Assembly: GCA_963930645.1 (NCBI GenBank)
Contig: OZ005649.1
Span: 83,835,126-83,899,125 of the forward strand
Length of the DNA stretch: 64,000 nucleotides
Direction of reading: 5' to 3'
Source of the DNA: Salticus scenicus
Lineage: Eukaryota > Arthropoda > Arachnida > Araneae > Salticidae
Part shown: positions 37,036 to 47,400 of the stretch, in pieces
How the letters are laid out: every line of letters starts with the position of its first letter
How positions within the stretch are numbered: position 1 is the first letter of the stretch
The notes under the pieces: model-generated
Seen by the model: only the letters and a program-made list of their open reading frames with translations
Told to the model about the DNA's origin: nothing
Database searches by the model: none
Program-made: the position numbers and the translations under genes

Positions 37036-37782
37036 ATGTCGTTCTACGTGACGTTACCTTCGGACAGTTCCCGGAATTATTTTCCTGAGAATAAAATTTC
37101 TCATTTTATTACGCGATTACCCGCCCCCGTTGAATTGAAAGGGGAATGGGAAGTAGGCCTCGTCGAATTTATTTACCCTCACACCTGGTATAATGTGAAT
37201 CAAAATAATAATTTATTTGGTTTCGATTTGAATGACCAGAAATCTCCGTTTGGTAGAAGAATTCCCCCTGGCTTTTACGAATCGGTTGATGACATTTTAA
37301 AAGCAATGTCTATTGAAGAGATTAAAAATAAAATTTCTTTCACTTATGATCCGCACACGAAAAAGGTGTGTATTAACGTGAAAGATAAAACAAAACTGAT
37401 ATTGCATGAGGGGATAGCGCAGATGTTGGGATTCGAACCAGGTGAAATCGCCTCGCCGGATATAAATATCGAGCAAACTATTTTTAGTACCTATGTCGCA
37501 GATCCCTGTGCGCATTATAGAGTGTTGCTGGTTTATTCGGATATTGTCGAACCCCAAATTATCGGAGATGTGTTAGCACCCCTTTTACGAATTGTTAATG
37601 TGAGAGGAAAAGATGGAGAAATGATTTGTGAGACATTTGACCGACCACACTATTTACCTGTCAGCCGAAAATCGTTCGACTCTTTGGAAATCGTTATAAG
37701 GAACCACCTCGGCGAACTCACGCCATTTGAACGTGGGCGCTCGTACGTGAAGCTTCACTTTCGTCAAAAATACCTCTCGTGA
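37036..37782 (+). CDS. Putative Polinton minor capsid (penton-like) protein
   Basis: A 248-aa protein beginning MSFYVTLPSDSS, a start conserved in my memory of arthropod and cnidarian Polinton proteins at this position, followed by YFPENKISHF, LKGEWEVGLVEF and YPHTWYNV. I chose this ATG over 36958, which overlaps the integrase end. The high beta content and the place next to the major capsid gene fit the single-jelly-roll penton of polintoviruses, but no motif proves it from sequence alone. Its stop codon shares a base with the start of the next gene (TGATG at 37780-37784). Intact. Confidence 0.7.
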   Translation: MSFYVTLPSDSSRNYFPENKISHFITRLPAPVELKGEWEVGLVEFIYPHTWYNVNQNNNLFGFDLNDQKSPFGRRIPPGFYESVDDILKAMSIEEIKNKISFTYDPHTKKVCINVKDKTKLILHEGIAQMLGFEPGEIASPDINIEQTIFSTYVADPCAHYRVLLVYSDIVEPQIIGDVLAPLLRIVNVRGKDGEMICETFDRPHYLPVSRKSFDSLEIVIRNHLGELTPFERGRSYVKLHFRQKYLS

Positions 37783-38201
37783 TGTTTGTTCCTTACCAGT
37801 GTTGTGCGAAATCTTTTGAAGATTACTATTCCCATCAGTCGGGTAGTGGTCTAAATTATTATCAAGGCACTACTTTACAAAAGGGATATGGATTTGGTGG
37901 ACTGTTTCGATCCCTTTTTCGTGCAGCAGTACCCCTCTTCAAATCGGGAGCGAAAGCGGTCGGCAAGCAGTTGTTTCATTCAGGTGTGAACGTGTTGAGT
38001 GACCTGTCTCGCGGAGAAGACATTAAAATGGCTGCCAAGCGAAGATTAAAAGAAGCTGGACAGACCTTAACCGACAAAGCCGCTACTAAAGTGAAGACGA
38101 TGATTGGATCGGGCCGCCGGTATAAAAAGAGGAAGCGTTCTACCAAAGCAGTCATTCGACGTAAAGCCAAGAAAGTGAAGGTACAAGATATTTTCGCTTA
38201 A
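37782..38201 (+). CDS. Small basic Polinton virion-type protein
   Basis: A 139-aa protein. After a Tyr/Gly-rich start comes GYGFGGLFRSLFRAAVPLFK, an amphipathic glycine-containing helix, then AVGKQLFHSGVNVL and a long Lys/Arg-rich tail (GSGRRYKKRKRS, VIRRKAKKVKV). This pattern recurs in Polintons and adintoviruses next to capsid genes. It has been compared with adenovirus membrane-lytic or core proteins; I infer a DNA-binding or membrane-active virion component. The ATG overlaps the previous stop by one base, so translation reinitiation is possible. A GTG three bases earlier is not needed. Only 2 bp separate it from the major capsid gene. Confidence 0.7.
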   Translation: MFVPYQCCAKSFEDYYSHQSGSGLNYYQGTTLQKGYGFGGLFRSLFRAAVPLFKSGAKAVGKQLFHSGVNVLSDLSRGEDIKMAAKRRLKEAGQTLTDKAATKVKTMIGSGRRYKKRKRSTKAVIRRKAKKVKVQDIFA

Positions 38202-38203
38202 AG

Positions 38204-39517
38204 ATGTCTGGACTTATCCATAAAGATTCTGCTGCCTGTGCGAAATCCGAATTGGATTTATTTTTGATCCCACCTACGCAAACGGCTATTGAAAAAGGAT
38301 ACTTTGTTGAATACCACCCTCTTGCGAATATTCGAGACGGAGGACCTGTGGAATTTAATATTTCCGGAAATGGTGAAGACTATATTGATTTATCAGCTTC
38401 CTACCTGTATGTGAAAGTGAAAATTACCAAGTTTGATGGATCACCCTTAGCGGAAACAGATGCAGTTGCCCCCGTGAATTTATTTTTACACGCCTTGTTT
38501 TCTCAAGTGGATATTAGCCTGAACGAAAGAGTGATCTCCTCGTCGAGTAACACCTACCCCTACCGCGCCTATATTGAAACGCTGTTGAATTATGGAGAAG
38601 ATGCCAAGAAAAGTTTATTGACTTGCGAATGTTTTTACAAAGATGAGAATTTAGCTGCTACAGATCCTGCTGGAGACAACCCCGGATTGAAGATACGTTA
38701 CGCACTCACGAATAAAAGCAAAACGTTAGATATGATTGGACCTTTGCATTGTGATATTTTTCAACAAAATCGATTGCTATTGAATATGGTTGACTTGAAA
38801 ATTAAGATGACCCGAAGCAAGCCCGAATTTTCCTTAATGTGTAAAATCGATGCGGCGAAACTTATTCCCAACTACAAAGTGATTTTGGAACATGCTTCTA
38901 TTTTCATACGTAAAGTGAAAGTGAGCCCAGGTGTATTACTGGGTCATGCCAAGGCCTTAGAGAAAAGTACAGCAAAGTATCCCATCGATCGAGTGTTATG
39001 CAAGACCTATTCGATCTCAACCGGAAGTAAATCCTTTATGCAAGACAATGTGTTTTTAGGAGCCATGCCGAAAAGAATTATTATTGGACTTTTAGAAAAT
39101 AGTGCCTACACTGGTCAATATGATTTAAATCCCTTTTATTTCTATCATCACAAGGTCAACTTTTTAAGTGTTTACGTGGATGGACAACCCGTACCCAGCA
39201 AACCCTTGGAATTGGATTTCGAAGAAAATAACTATATAAGAGCGTATCATCGTTTGTTTTCAGGATTTAATCGAGATACCGGCATTTATCTAACCCGAGA
39301 GGACTTTGCGAACGGGCATACTTTGTATGCTTTCGACTTAAGCCCTGACATGTGTGACGGACCCCATTTGAATCTACAGCAACAAGGAAATTTACGAATT
39401 GAAATCAAGTTTGCAGACTCCTTAGAAAGAACCACGACTGTATTGGTGTATGCGGAATTTGAAAACATTATAGAAATTAGTAAAACACGACATGTGTTGT
39501 GTGACTTCCCCAACTGA
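38204..39517 (+). CDS. MCP: Polinton major capsid protein
   Basis: A 437-aa protein with the signature DLFLIPPTQTAIEKGYFVEY, HPLANIRD, GPVEFNISGNGEDYIDLS and LYVKVKITKFDG near the N-terminus, and LFLHALFSQVDISLNERVIS with YPYRAYIETLLNYG further on. It belongs to the widespread family often labelled 'uncharacterized F54H12.2-like', which is the double-jelly-roll major capsid protein of polintoviruses. Length is normal for the family and the frame is uninterrupted. It is placed 2 bp after the basic virion protein and 2 bp before the protease, as expected for a structural gene block. Confidence 0.88.
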   Translation: MSGLIHKDSAACAKSELDLFLIPPTQTAIEKGYFVEYHPLANIRDGGPVEFNISGNGEDYIDLSASYLYVKVKITKFDGSPLAETDAVAPVNLFLHALFSQVDISLNERVISSSSNTYPYRAYIETLLNYGEDAKKSLLTCECFYKDENLAATDPAGDNPGLKIRYALTNKSKTLDMIGPLHCDIFQQNRLLLNMVDLKIKMTRSKPEFSLMCKIDAAKLIPNYKVILEHASIFIRKVKVSPGVLLGHAKALEKSTAKYPIDRVLCKTYSISTGSKSFMQDNVFLGAMPKRIIIGLLENSAYTGQYDLNPFYFYHHKVNFLSVYVDGQPVPSKPLELDFEENNYIRAYHRLFSGFNRDTGIYLTREDFANGHTLYAFDLSPDMCDGPHLNLQQQGNLRIEIKFADSLERTTTVLVYAEFENIIEISKTRHVLCDFPN

Positions 39518-39519
39518 AA

Positions 39520-39996
39520 ATGAATTCTATAGAAATCGAGACTATTTTATCACACGATCCAGTGACCAAGAAATACTTTTCCGGTGTTTTCCCCAGTGAT
39601 CAATTACCCAAGAAGATCGAGCGTTATCCTGCATGTTTTGTATGCAACGTGGACAAGTCTACAGAAGCCGGAAGCCACTGGGTGGCATTCTACCTATCCT
39701 CCCCTACAGAAGCGGAATTCTTTGATTCCTATGGAAACAAGCCAAACTTTTTTAAAGGACCTATATCGAACTATGTATCTCAATTTTCACGAGTGGTGTT
39801 TAATCCACTTCCGCTGCAAAGTCATGTGACAGCTGTTTGTGGTCAATTTTGTGTGTATTATATTTATTGCCGATGTCGTGGCAAAACTTTGAAAGATTTT
39901 TTAAAGCAGTTTGTAACTGAAAATATATGTAACGACCATAGAGTCTATAATTTTGTATCCAAACGATTTCGCACACGTGCTCCTTTTTATCAATAA
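39520..39996 (+). CDS. PRO: Adenain-like cysteine protease
   Basis: A 158-aa thiol protease of the adenovirus endopeptidase/Ulp1 fold, predicted to mature the capsid proteins. The catalytic set is visible: H53 (AGSHWVAFY), D69 (FFDSYGNKP), Q100 (PLPLQS) and C107 (VCGQFCVYYI). The length is that of a minimal Polinton PRO. The start lies 2 bp after the capsid stop. An AATAAA overlaps the stop codon (39992-39997), the first poly(A) signal in the block, which suggests that transcripts may end here before the ATPase gene. Confidence 0.92.
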   Translation: MNSIEIETILSHDPVTKKYFSGVFPSDQLPKKIERYPACFVCNVDKSTEAGSHWVAFYLSSPTEAEFFDSYGNKPNFFKGPISNYVSQFSRVVFNPLPLQSHVTAVCGQFCVYYIYCRCRGKTLKDFLKQFVTENICNDHRVYNFVSKRFRTRAPFYQ

Positions 39997-40039
39997 AAAC
40001 TATTTATAATGTAAACCTATGTGTCTGTGTTTATTTAGA

Positions 40040-40693
40040 ATGGAGTTTCCACGCTTTCAACACCCTTTTACAATGCTCTTAGCAGGCCCCACGGGGGTCG
40101 GTAAGAGTTGGTTTCTGCGGGATTTACTGGCAGAACGACGGCGTATGTTTAACCCTCCTCCCGATAAAGTCGTTTGGTTTTACGGCATCTCTCAAAAGCT
40201 TTACGAGGAAATTCCCGACGTGACATTCGTGGAAGGGTTTCCTTCTAATTATCGGGAATATTTAGGTACCCATTCTTTAATGATTTTAGATGATTTAATG
40301 GTGGAATGTGGGGGTGATGAACGATTAACCCACCTCTTTACCAAAGGAAGTCACCATTTAAATTTAAGTATTATTTTTATTACTCAAAACCTTTTTCATA
40401 AAGGTAAAGAAATGAGAAGTATTTCCTTAAACAGTCAATACTTAGTACTTTTTAAAAATCGTCGGGACATGAGTCAAATTACGCACTTGGGCAGACAATT
40501 ATACCCGAGATCAACTCAGTTTTTTCAAGAAGTGTTCGAGGATGCTACCAAACAACCCTCCTCTTATTTGTTGGTGGATTTAAGGAATGAAACCCCCGAA
40601 GGAATGCGACTCAGAACGCGTATATTACCGGGGGAAACCCAATTTGTGTACGAGCCCAAAAAAGGTTTAAAAGGAAAGCCCTACCGATTTTAA
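40040..40693 (+). CDS. ATP: Genome-packaging ATPase (FtsK/A32-like)
   Basis: A 217-aa P-loop ATPase that would pump DNA into capsids. Walker A is GPTGVGKS (residues 16-23) and Walker B LMILDDL (aspartates 84-85). A later IIFITQNLF motif resembles the sensor strand of the A32/FtsK-HerA group. I prefer the ATG at 40040 (MEFPRFQHPFT), which matches the family start; an in-frame ATG at 40019 would add seven residues (MCLCLFR). A TATTTATAATG stretch just upstream could be a weak TATA box. Intact. Confidence 0.93.
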   Translation: MEFPRFQHPFTMLLAGPTGVGKSWFLRDLLAERRRMFNPPPDKVVWFYGISQKLYEEIPDVTFVEGFPSNYREYLGTHSLMILDDLMVECGGDERLTHLFTKGSHHLNLSIIFITQNLFHKGKEMRSISLNSQYLVLFKNRRDMSQITHLGRQLYPRSTQFFQEVFEDATKQPSSYLLVDLRNETPEGMRLRTRILPGETQFVYEPKKGLKGKPYRF

Positions 40694-40706
40694 TTCATTT
40701 GGGATC

Positions 40707-41039
40707 ATGACGTTAACGAGGAAACAACTTCGAGACTTGGAGCTTATAAAGTCTTGTCCTCAAACCTTACGCAAGCATTTGTTAAAAAAATTACCGACTC
40801 GATCTGTGAAGGCTATTTGCGAATGTACCCTGAACGTATTAAAAGGAAACGTACCTCTCTCCTCTCATCAGAAAAGGTCTTTAAGGAAATATAAGACGAC
40901 TCTTCGAAAAATTGGTACCAAGAAAGGAAGTTTATTCAACAAGAAAAAATTGATTGTTCAACACGGTGGATTTTTAAATATTTTAATTCCGGCTGCATTG
41001 TCTGTTTTAACCGGCATCATCAATGGAAATCGCAGCTAA
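40707..41039 (+). CDS. Small Polinton protein with hydrophobic C-terminus
   Basis: A 110-aa basic protein. The central block VKAICECTLNVLKGNVPLSS and HQKRSLRKYKTTLRKIGTKK is followed by VQHGGFLNILIPAALSVLTGII, a hydrophobic C-terminal segment. The same architecture recurs in Polinton/adintovirus gene clusters. The function is unknown to me; the hydrophobic tail suggests membrane interaction. It overlaps the next gene by 17 bp. Confidence 0.65.
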   Translation: MTLTRKQLRDLELIKSCPQTLRKHLLKKLPTRSVKAICECTLNVLKGNVPLSSHQKRSLRKYKTTLRKIGTKKGSLFNKKKLIVQHGGFLNILIPAALSVLTGIINGNRS

Positions 41040-41670
41040 GTATGCGTTGGTACCGGAAGAAGAATTTTCTAAGCATACGCCTTCTAAAAAGCAAATGACG
41101 GAATTTGATTTAGCTATGGCTAAAATATTAAATAGTTCTCTACCGGATCACGAAAAAATTCAGCACTACTACGAAATCTTAAAAAGAAAAATGGATTTGC
41201 AAGAATATAATTTGCCTTGGATGTCTAAACAACTCGAAGAAGAACCTGAAAAAGTGGAACCTAAACAAGTGGAGTCTATAAAACAAGAACCCCAAGAAGA
41301 CTATGAAACCTTTGTGTTATCATCTGTAGCTAAACCCATGAAGAAACAAGCCGAAGCCTTATTAAATTTTCTCAAGTCTCATTCAAACAAGTTTAAGTGG
41401 AACCCGAAAGGAGAGATTACTTACAACGGAAGGATCATGGAACATTCTAATTTAGCGGAACTCTTTCATTTCATCTTTTCTGTGAATAAAAAACCACCTA
41501 TTACAGGACAAAGTGAATTTTTGCAAGCCTTGAAAGATATGGGAGTACCCCAAAGTATTATTAAGAATCGATATTTGTCTTCAAGAAAAAACATTGTCAA
41601 ACCGAAAAAGAAACTTATTGTAAAAAAACCTGTTGTTAAACTCAACCCTGTAACCTGGGAAACATACTAA
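41023..41670 (+). CDS. Conserved Polinton protein of unknown function
   Basis: A 215-aa protein. The N-terminal half is helical and acidic (KILNSSLPDHEKIQHYYEIL). The C-terminal half carries KFKWNPKGEITYNGRIMEHS and SEFLQALKDMGVPQSIIKNRYL, which I recognise as a module shared by many Polinton and retroelement-associated proteins. It ends in a lysine-rich tail. It may correspond to one of the accessory P-proteins of Polintons, but I cannot name which. Last gene of the block; AATAAA follows at the stop codon (41670-41675). Confidence 0.65.
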   Translation: MEIAAKYALVPEEEFSKHTPSKKQMTEFDLAMAKILNSSLPDHEKIQHYYEILKRKMDLQEYNLPWMSKQLEEEPEKVEPKQVESIKQEPQEDYETFVLSSVAKPMKKQAEALLNFLKSHSNKFKWNPKGEITYNGRIMEHSNLAELFHFIFSVNKKPPITGQSEFLQALKDMGVPQSIIKNRYLSSRKNIVKPKKKLIVKKPVVKLNPVTWETY

Positions 41671-42106
41671 ATAAAATGAATTTGTATCTATCCATACGTG
41701 TGATTATTTATAGAATAAAATACACTTACCTGAAAACACGTCCTACTCCAACGGCTGCCTTGAGAGAAATGAATGATAAGGAGAGTTCTTATCAGCGACG
41801 TGAGGTCACGTGATTAGGGTGACGTCACGAGTAATGTGATTGGCTATGCTCAGTCACGTGATCATGACGTCACGCGTTATCTGATTGGCTACCTCTGGTC
41901 ACGTGACGAGAGTCTTATCTTATCAGAGATTGCTTATCAGCGATCACGGGTCAATGATTTACACTTATTGAAACCCCAACTTATAAATAATTTGTCTTTC
42001 ATTAAAAATGTAAGTCACATGTACACGTAAAAAAGTTATATAATTAATTTTACAGAGTACTTAAAAAATAATGTATAATTAAGTTTAAGATTTTTTTTTT
42101 TCTATA

Positions 42107-42142
<36 letters not shown>

Positions 42143-44464
42143 TTTTAGTTAGAAAGTTTTTATTAAAATACAATAATCAAAGTTTTGTACGATATTAATT
42201 TACATTGCAGCTAAAACTTTAAATATATAGAAACAATTGTACAGTTGGTTTTGTCTGAAGCAAATATAAATAATAAAATCTTATTCAATTTAGTTTTTAA
42301 AACACCCTAAAGATTTCAGACACACATATTTTTATCTTGTTTAAATAAAATTTTTAAAATGAAACAATATTAATGTTATAAAATAATACACTCACCATGA
42401 CTCACCGAGTGTGCTATTCCATCAAATTATTCCGCATACATGTAATAACATGTCTGACTTAGCTATATACTGAATTACCACTATTTCAGAAAAAGTTAGG
42501 ACTTACCTTAAAACACGTGCTACTCTCTTGGTAGACTTGGAGGAAATGGATACGAGACATTCTTATCAGCGATGCCAGATCACGAGGTCAGTGACGTCAC
42601 GAATGATGTGATTGGCTATGCTCAGTCACGTGATCATAACGTCAACCCCTCATCAGTAACATCACCGATTGCTTATCAGCTAGCACAACGCGCGGAAATG
42701 TCCTTCACTACGCAGTGAAAAATATTCAAAGTCTACGGGACATTACTCGAAACGATTCCATTGTCTTATACGGTAAATTGAAATATAACACGCGGAAAAA
42801 AAGATCGACATATACCGGAGAAACTATCCATACTGTCCAATGAAAATAAGTCATACACCTAAGGAGATGCTAGCAGGATGAGAGACAAACTGCAACTGAA
42901 ATCTAACGATTTGAGAAGGGGTATAAATCTCTCGTGTTGATTAGAGTGTTTTGAAGAATAGGTTTTCCCCTCATTTAAGCAGAAAGGATGAGTCATAGGT
43001 TTTCCCTCACCTATCACGAAGATATTTCTTAATTAAGTTTCTTAATTAAAATTATGCAAATTATATGCAAGTCTTTCAAATATCTCTTAAGTAAGTTATC
43101 TAATTAAAATTATGCAAATTTTATATAAATCTTTCATGTTTATCATATGCTCTCCTAGTTAAAGATTTAATAAACCTAACTTTTATACAACATAAATAAA
43201 TTTAATAAGTATAATCTGTTCAATGAATCATCAATCGATGAGTCATCAACCGATAACTCATCAAACGATGACTCATCGTAAACATGTGCGAACATGTCTA
43301 AACATGTTTAAACATGAATCTACTTGAACGCTAATATTTTACTGAATAAGTGATAATTACTATATGAATCACAACCCTAACAGCACAAAATATTCCAGAA
43401 ACGTAACAATCATATAACATTGAAACATTATGAAACCTTCCGAAACGTTTAAAACCGTTCAGATTACTGTCCGATTAGTTTCAAAAACGTAGAAATGTCC
43501 GCGATCGTAACAAAAAATCAAATACGTAACAGAAACGTTACAATCACTTAACAGGTAGAAAATAAAAAAGGGCGAATGTTTCAGAAAGGTATCAGAGAGC
43601 ATACTAAAACGTGTTACGTTTTTGAAAGATTGTAAGCTTTTTGCAACATAACTGAAACATTCTGTGCTGTATGGGAAAGTATACGATATTGGAAATTAAG
43701 TAAACAACTGAATATCTGTATCTGTCTTATTTTGAAATATTTTATTGATTTTATTTCTTAAAAGATTTAATTAGAAATATTTTATTTCATAAATGATTCA
43801 ATGAATTTATAAGTTTGAAATAACTATTTTATTTCTTTAAACAATTTATTTTAAAGAGATTCACTGTGTAGGGGTTTAATAATTTAAAAGATATATTTCT
43901 TAAAACAATTTATTTTTAAGAGATTCACTTTCAAACGGATTGAATTGAAAAGATATATTTTATTTCGTAAAACATATAATAAAACCATTTATTCATAAAG
44001 CAATCCACTTGAAAAAATAATTTTTAATAATCAAATTGAAATAATAATTATTATTTTCCTTTAATTAAAAGTGTATACATTATCTCTTCATTAGAAATAT
44101 GCAAATAAGTATGTTTCATATTTCGCGTAAGATATCGTACATGTGTGAACAAGGGAGTTGACTCACCTTGGAAAATCCATGAGGGGGAAATATGCAAATG
44201 AATCAACCTCTACACCGATAAGTCATCCTGCATGAACTTTCTCGTAAGATCCACGGGGGTGAGTCAGCGTGACGCATGCGTATTTCCCCTTATCTAGATT
44301 AGATAAGCCGCTGCAACTCATTTCTCAGGTCATTCGTAGATTATCTACTGCGCAGTGAAGACGTGTTTATAGCTCTCTCCTTTACCGACGTTCGCGAAGT
44401 TTTCTACCCGGAAATATCTTGTGTTTTTCGGCATATTGGATTTTAGTTTTCCCGTACCATTATA
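41671..44464. promoter_or_regulatory. Polinton central control region with duplicated promoter modules
   Basis: Non-coding. Module 1 (41785-41945) and module 2 (42560-42680) each combine TTATCAG GATA-type motifs, TGACGTCA (CRE; 41820, 41865, 42592), CACGTG E-boxes (41807, 41855, 41900, 42627) and GATTGGCTA (inverted CCAAT). They share a >30-bp identical core (GATTGGCTATGCTCAGTCAC onward). Minus-strand splice-donor consensus sequences sit beside them at 41724-41732, 42501-42509 and 44161-44169. 43140-43320 is an inverted copy of the repeat in the polB intron, including TGAGTCA/TGACTCA motifs. Just before polB, CTTATCTAGATTAGATAAG is a GATA palindrome, and TTTATAG lies ~100 bp upstream of the ATG. 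Confidence 0.6.
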
Positions 44465-47400
44465 ATGGAAGGATTCACCAACAACAATCAACCTATGGAT
44501 TTTGAAAATGCAGTAAGTATATTTATCTAGTAATCATTGATTTTATAACTGTGTTTAATCATTTTTAGTGAAATATCAGATTATAAATTGTAATAAGAAT
44601 TCTTTAATTTATTATTACTTTTTACGATATGTTAAAAAATAAATTTGATTGACACTATGCAAAATAGAATGAGTTTCAAATCTATTTATAATGTGTGTTA
44701 AAAATAAATTTGATTTACACTATGCTAAAATCTATTTTTATTTATAATGTGTTTAAAATAAATTGAATTTCGAATCTTTATTTTGATAAATGAGAAATCT
44801 ATTTTATTTCATTCAATAAACTATATAAAGTGAAATTTAAGTATGTGTAAAACTTGTTTATGCTTAGAAATTATTTATTCTATAAGTGAAAATCTATTTA
44901 TAATATGTGTTAAAAATAAATTTAATTTCAAATCTTTATTTTGACAAAGTGAAAACCTATTTTATTTATTATGTGTTAAACATAAATTTGATTTCGAATC
45001 TTTATTTTTATAAATGAGAAATCTATTTTATTTCATTCAATAAACTACATAAAGCGAAATTTAAGTATGTGTAAAATCTGTTTATGCTTAGAAATTATTT
45101 ATTCTATAAGTGAAAATCTATTTATAATATGTGTTTAAAATAAATCGAATTTCGAATCTTTATTTTGATAAACTATATAAAGTGAAATTTAAGTATGTGT
45201 AAAATCTGTTTATGCTTAGAAATTATTTATTCTATAAGTGAAAATCTATTTATAATATGTGTTAAAAATAAATTTAATTTCAAATCTTTATTTTGACAAA
45301 TGCGAAATCTATTTTTTTATTTATAATGTGGTAAACATAAATTTAATTTCGAATCTTTAATTTGATAAATGCGAAATCTATTTTATTTCATTCAATAAAC
45401 TACATAAAGCGAAATTTAAGTATGTGTAAAACTTGTTTATGCTTAGAAATTATTTATAATATGTGTTAAAAATAAATTTAATTTCAAATCTTTATTTTGA
45501 CAAATGGGAAATCTATTTTATTTATTCTGTGTTAAACATAAATTTAATTTCGAATCTTTAATTTGATAAATGCGAAATCTATTTTATTTCATTCAATAAA
45601 CTACATAAAGTGAAATTTAAGTATGTGTAAAACTTGTTTATGCTTAGAAATTATTTATTTTATAAGTGAAAAACTTTGTATAGAAATTTTAATAAGTTTA
45701 TTTTTTTACAATCATATGACATAGAAATTATTTTATAAGTGAAAAACTTTTTAATTAGAAGATTTAATTAAAACTTATTCTCATAAGTTTAAACTAAAAA
45801 TTTATTATTCTAATAATTTATTTCCTTACAAAATTTATGACTCATACTTCGTTTAAAGGTGCTTTTTATATTATTCAAATCAAAAAGTTATTATTATTAT
45901 TGTTTACTTATGAGAAACTTAATTTGCATTCATTATAAATAAAAAATTTAATTATTAACTAGAAAATCAGTTTACTTATAATTTTCATCAACTAGTGTTG
46001 TTTATTTAATTTCCAACATCCTATACTTTGTGATTTATATAGTAATTATCGCTTATACAATAAAATGTTAGTGTTCAAGTAGATTCATGTTCAGTCATGT
46101 GTAGGATGACTCATCGTTTGATGAGTCATCGCATAGCTTATACAATAAAATGTTAGTGTTCAGACATGTTTAGGATGACTCATCGTTTGATAAGCTATCA
46201 ATTAGATTATACTTATTCAATTTATTTATGTTGTATAAAAGTTAGATTTGCATAACCTTTTGTTTATTAAATCTTTAACTAGGAGAATTTATTTTTCAAA
46301 AAAATTTTTTAAAGTTGAATACCTAATCCTATGTTTAGTTAAAATAGTGTATTGGTTTATTAAAATAGTAGCGTGTATGTATAAAAGTTAGATTTATTAA
46401 ATCTTTAACTGGAAGAATTTATTTTTCTAAAAATTTAAGTTGCATACCTAATCCTATGTTTAGATAAAATAGTGTATTGGCTTATTACAATGCTAGCGTG
46501 TATAAAACTCCTCTTTCAATGAAGTAGAATCATGTTTGAAATGTGTTATTGAATAGATTATACTTATTAAATTTATTTATGTTGTATAAAAGTTAGATTT
46601 GCATATTCAATCTTTAACTAGAAGAATTTATTTTTCTAAAATTTTTTAAAGTTGCATTCCTAATCCTATGTTTAGATAAAATAGTGTATTGGTTTATTAC
46701 AATGCTAGCGTGTATAAAACTCCTCTTTCAATGAAGTAGATTCATGTTTAAAACGAGTCATTGAATAGCTTATACTTATTAAATTTATGATGTATAAAAG
46801 TTAGATTTGCATATTCAATCTTTAACTAGAAGAATTTATTTTTCTAAAAATTTACATTGCATACCTAATCCTATGTTTAGATAAAATAGTGTATTGGATC
46901 ATTAAAATGCTACCGTGTATAAAACTCCTCTTTCAATGAAGTAGAATCATGTTCAGACATGTTTAGGATGACTCATCGGTTGATGAGTCATCGAATAGTT
47001 TATACTTATTAAATTTATGTTGTATAAAAGTTAGATTTGCATATTAAATCTTTAACTAGGAGAATTTATTTTTTTTAAAAATTTAAGTTGCATGCCTAAT
47101 CCTATGTTTAGATAAAATAGTGTATTGAATCATTAAAATGCTAGCGTGTATAAAACTCCTCTTTCAATGAAGTAGAATCATGTTCAGACATGTTTAGGAT
47201 GACTCATCGGTTGATGAGTCATCGAATAGCTTATACTTATTAAATTTATGTTGTATAAAAGTTAGATTTGTATAACCTTTTGTATATCAAATCTTTAACT
47301 AGAAGAATTTATTTTTCTAAAATTTTTTAAAGTTGCATCCTATTCGTTTATTTTCAGTTGGGTATTTCCTTCGGCATACCCGATGATGAATTTCATATGC

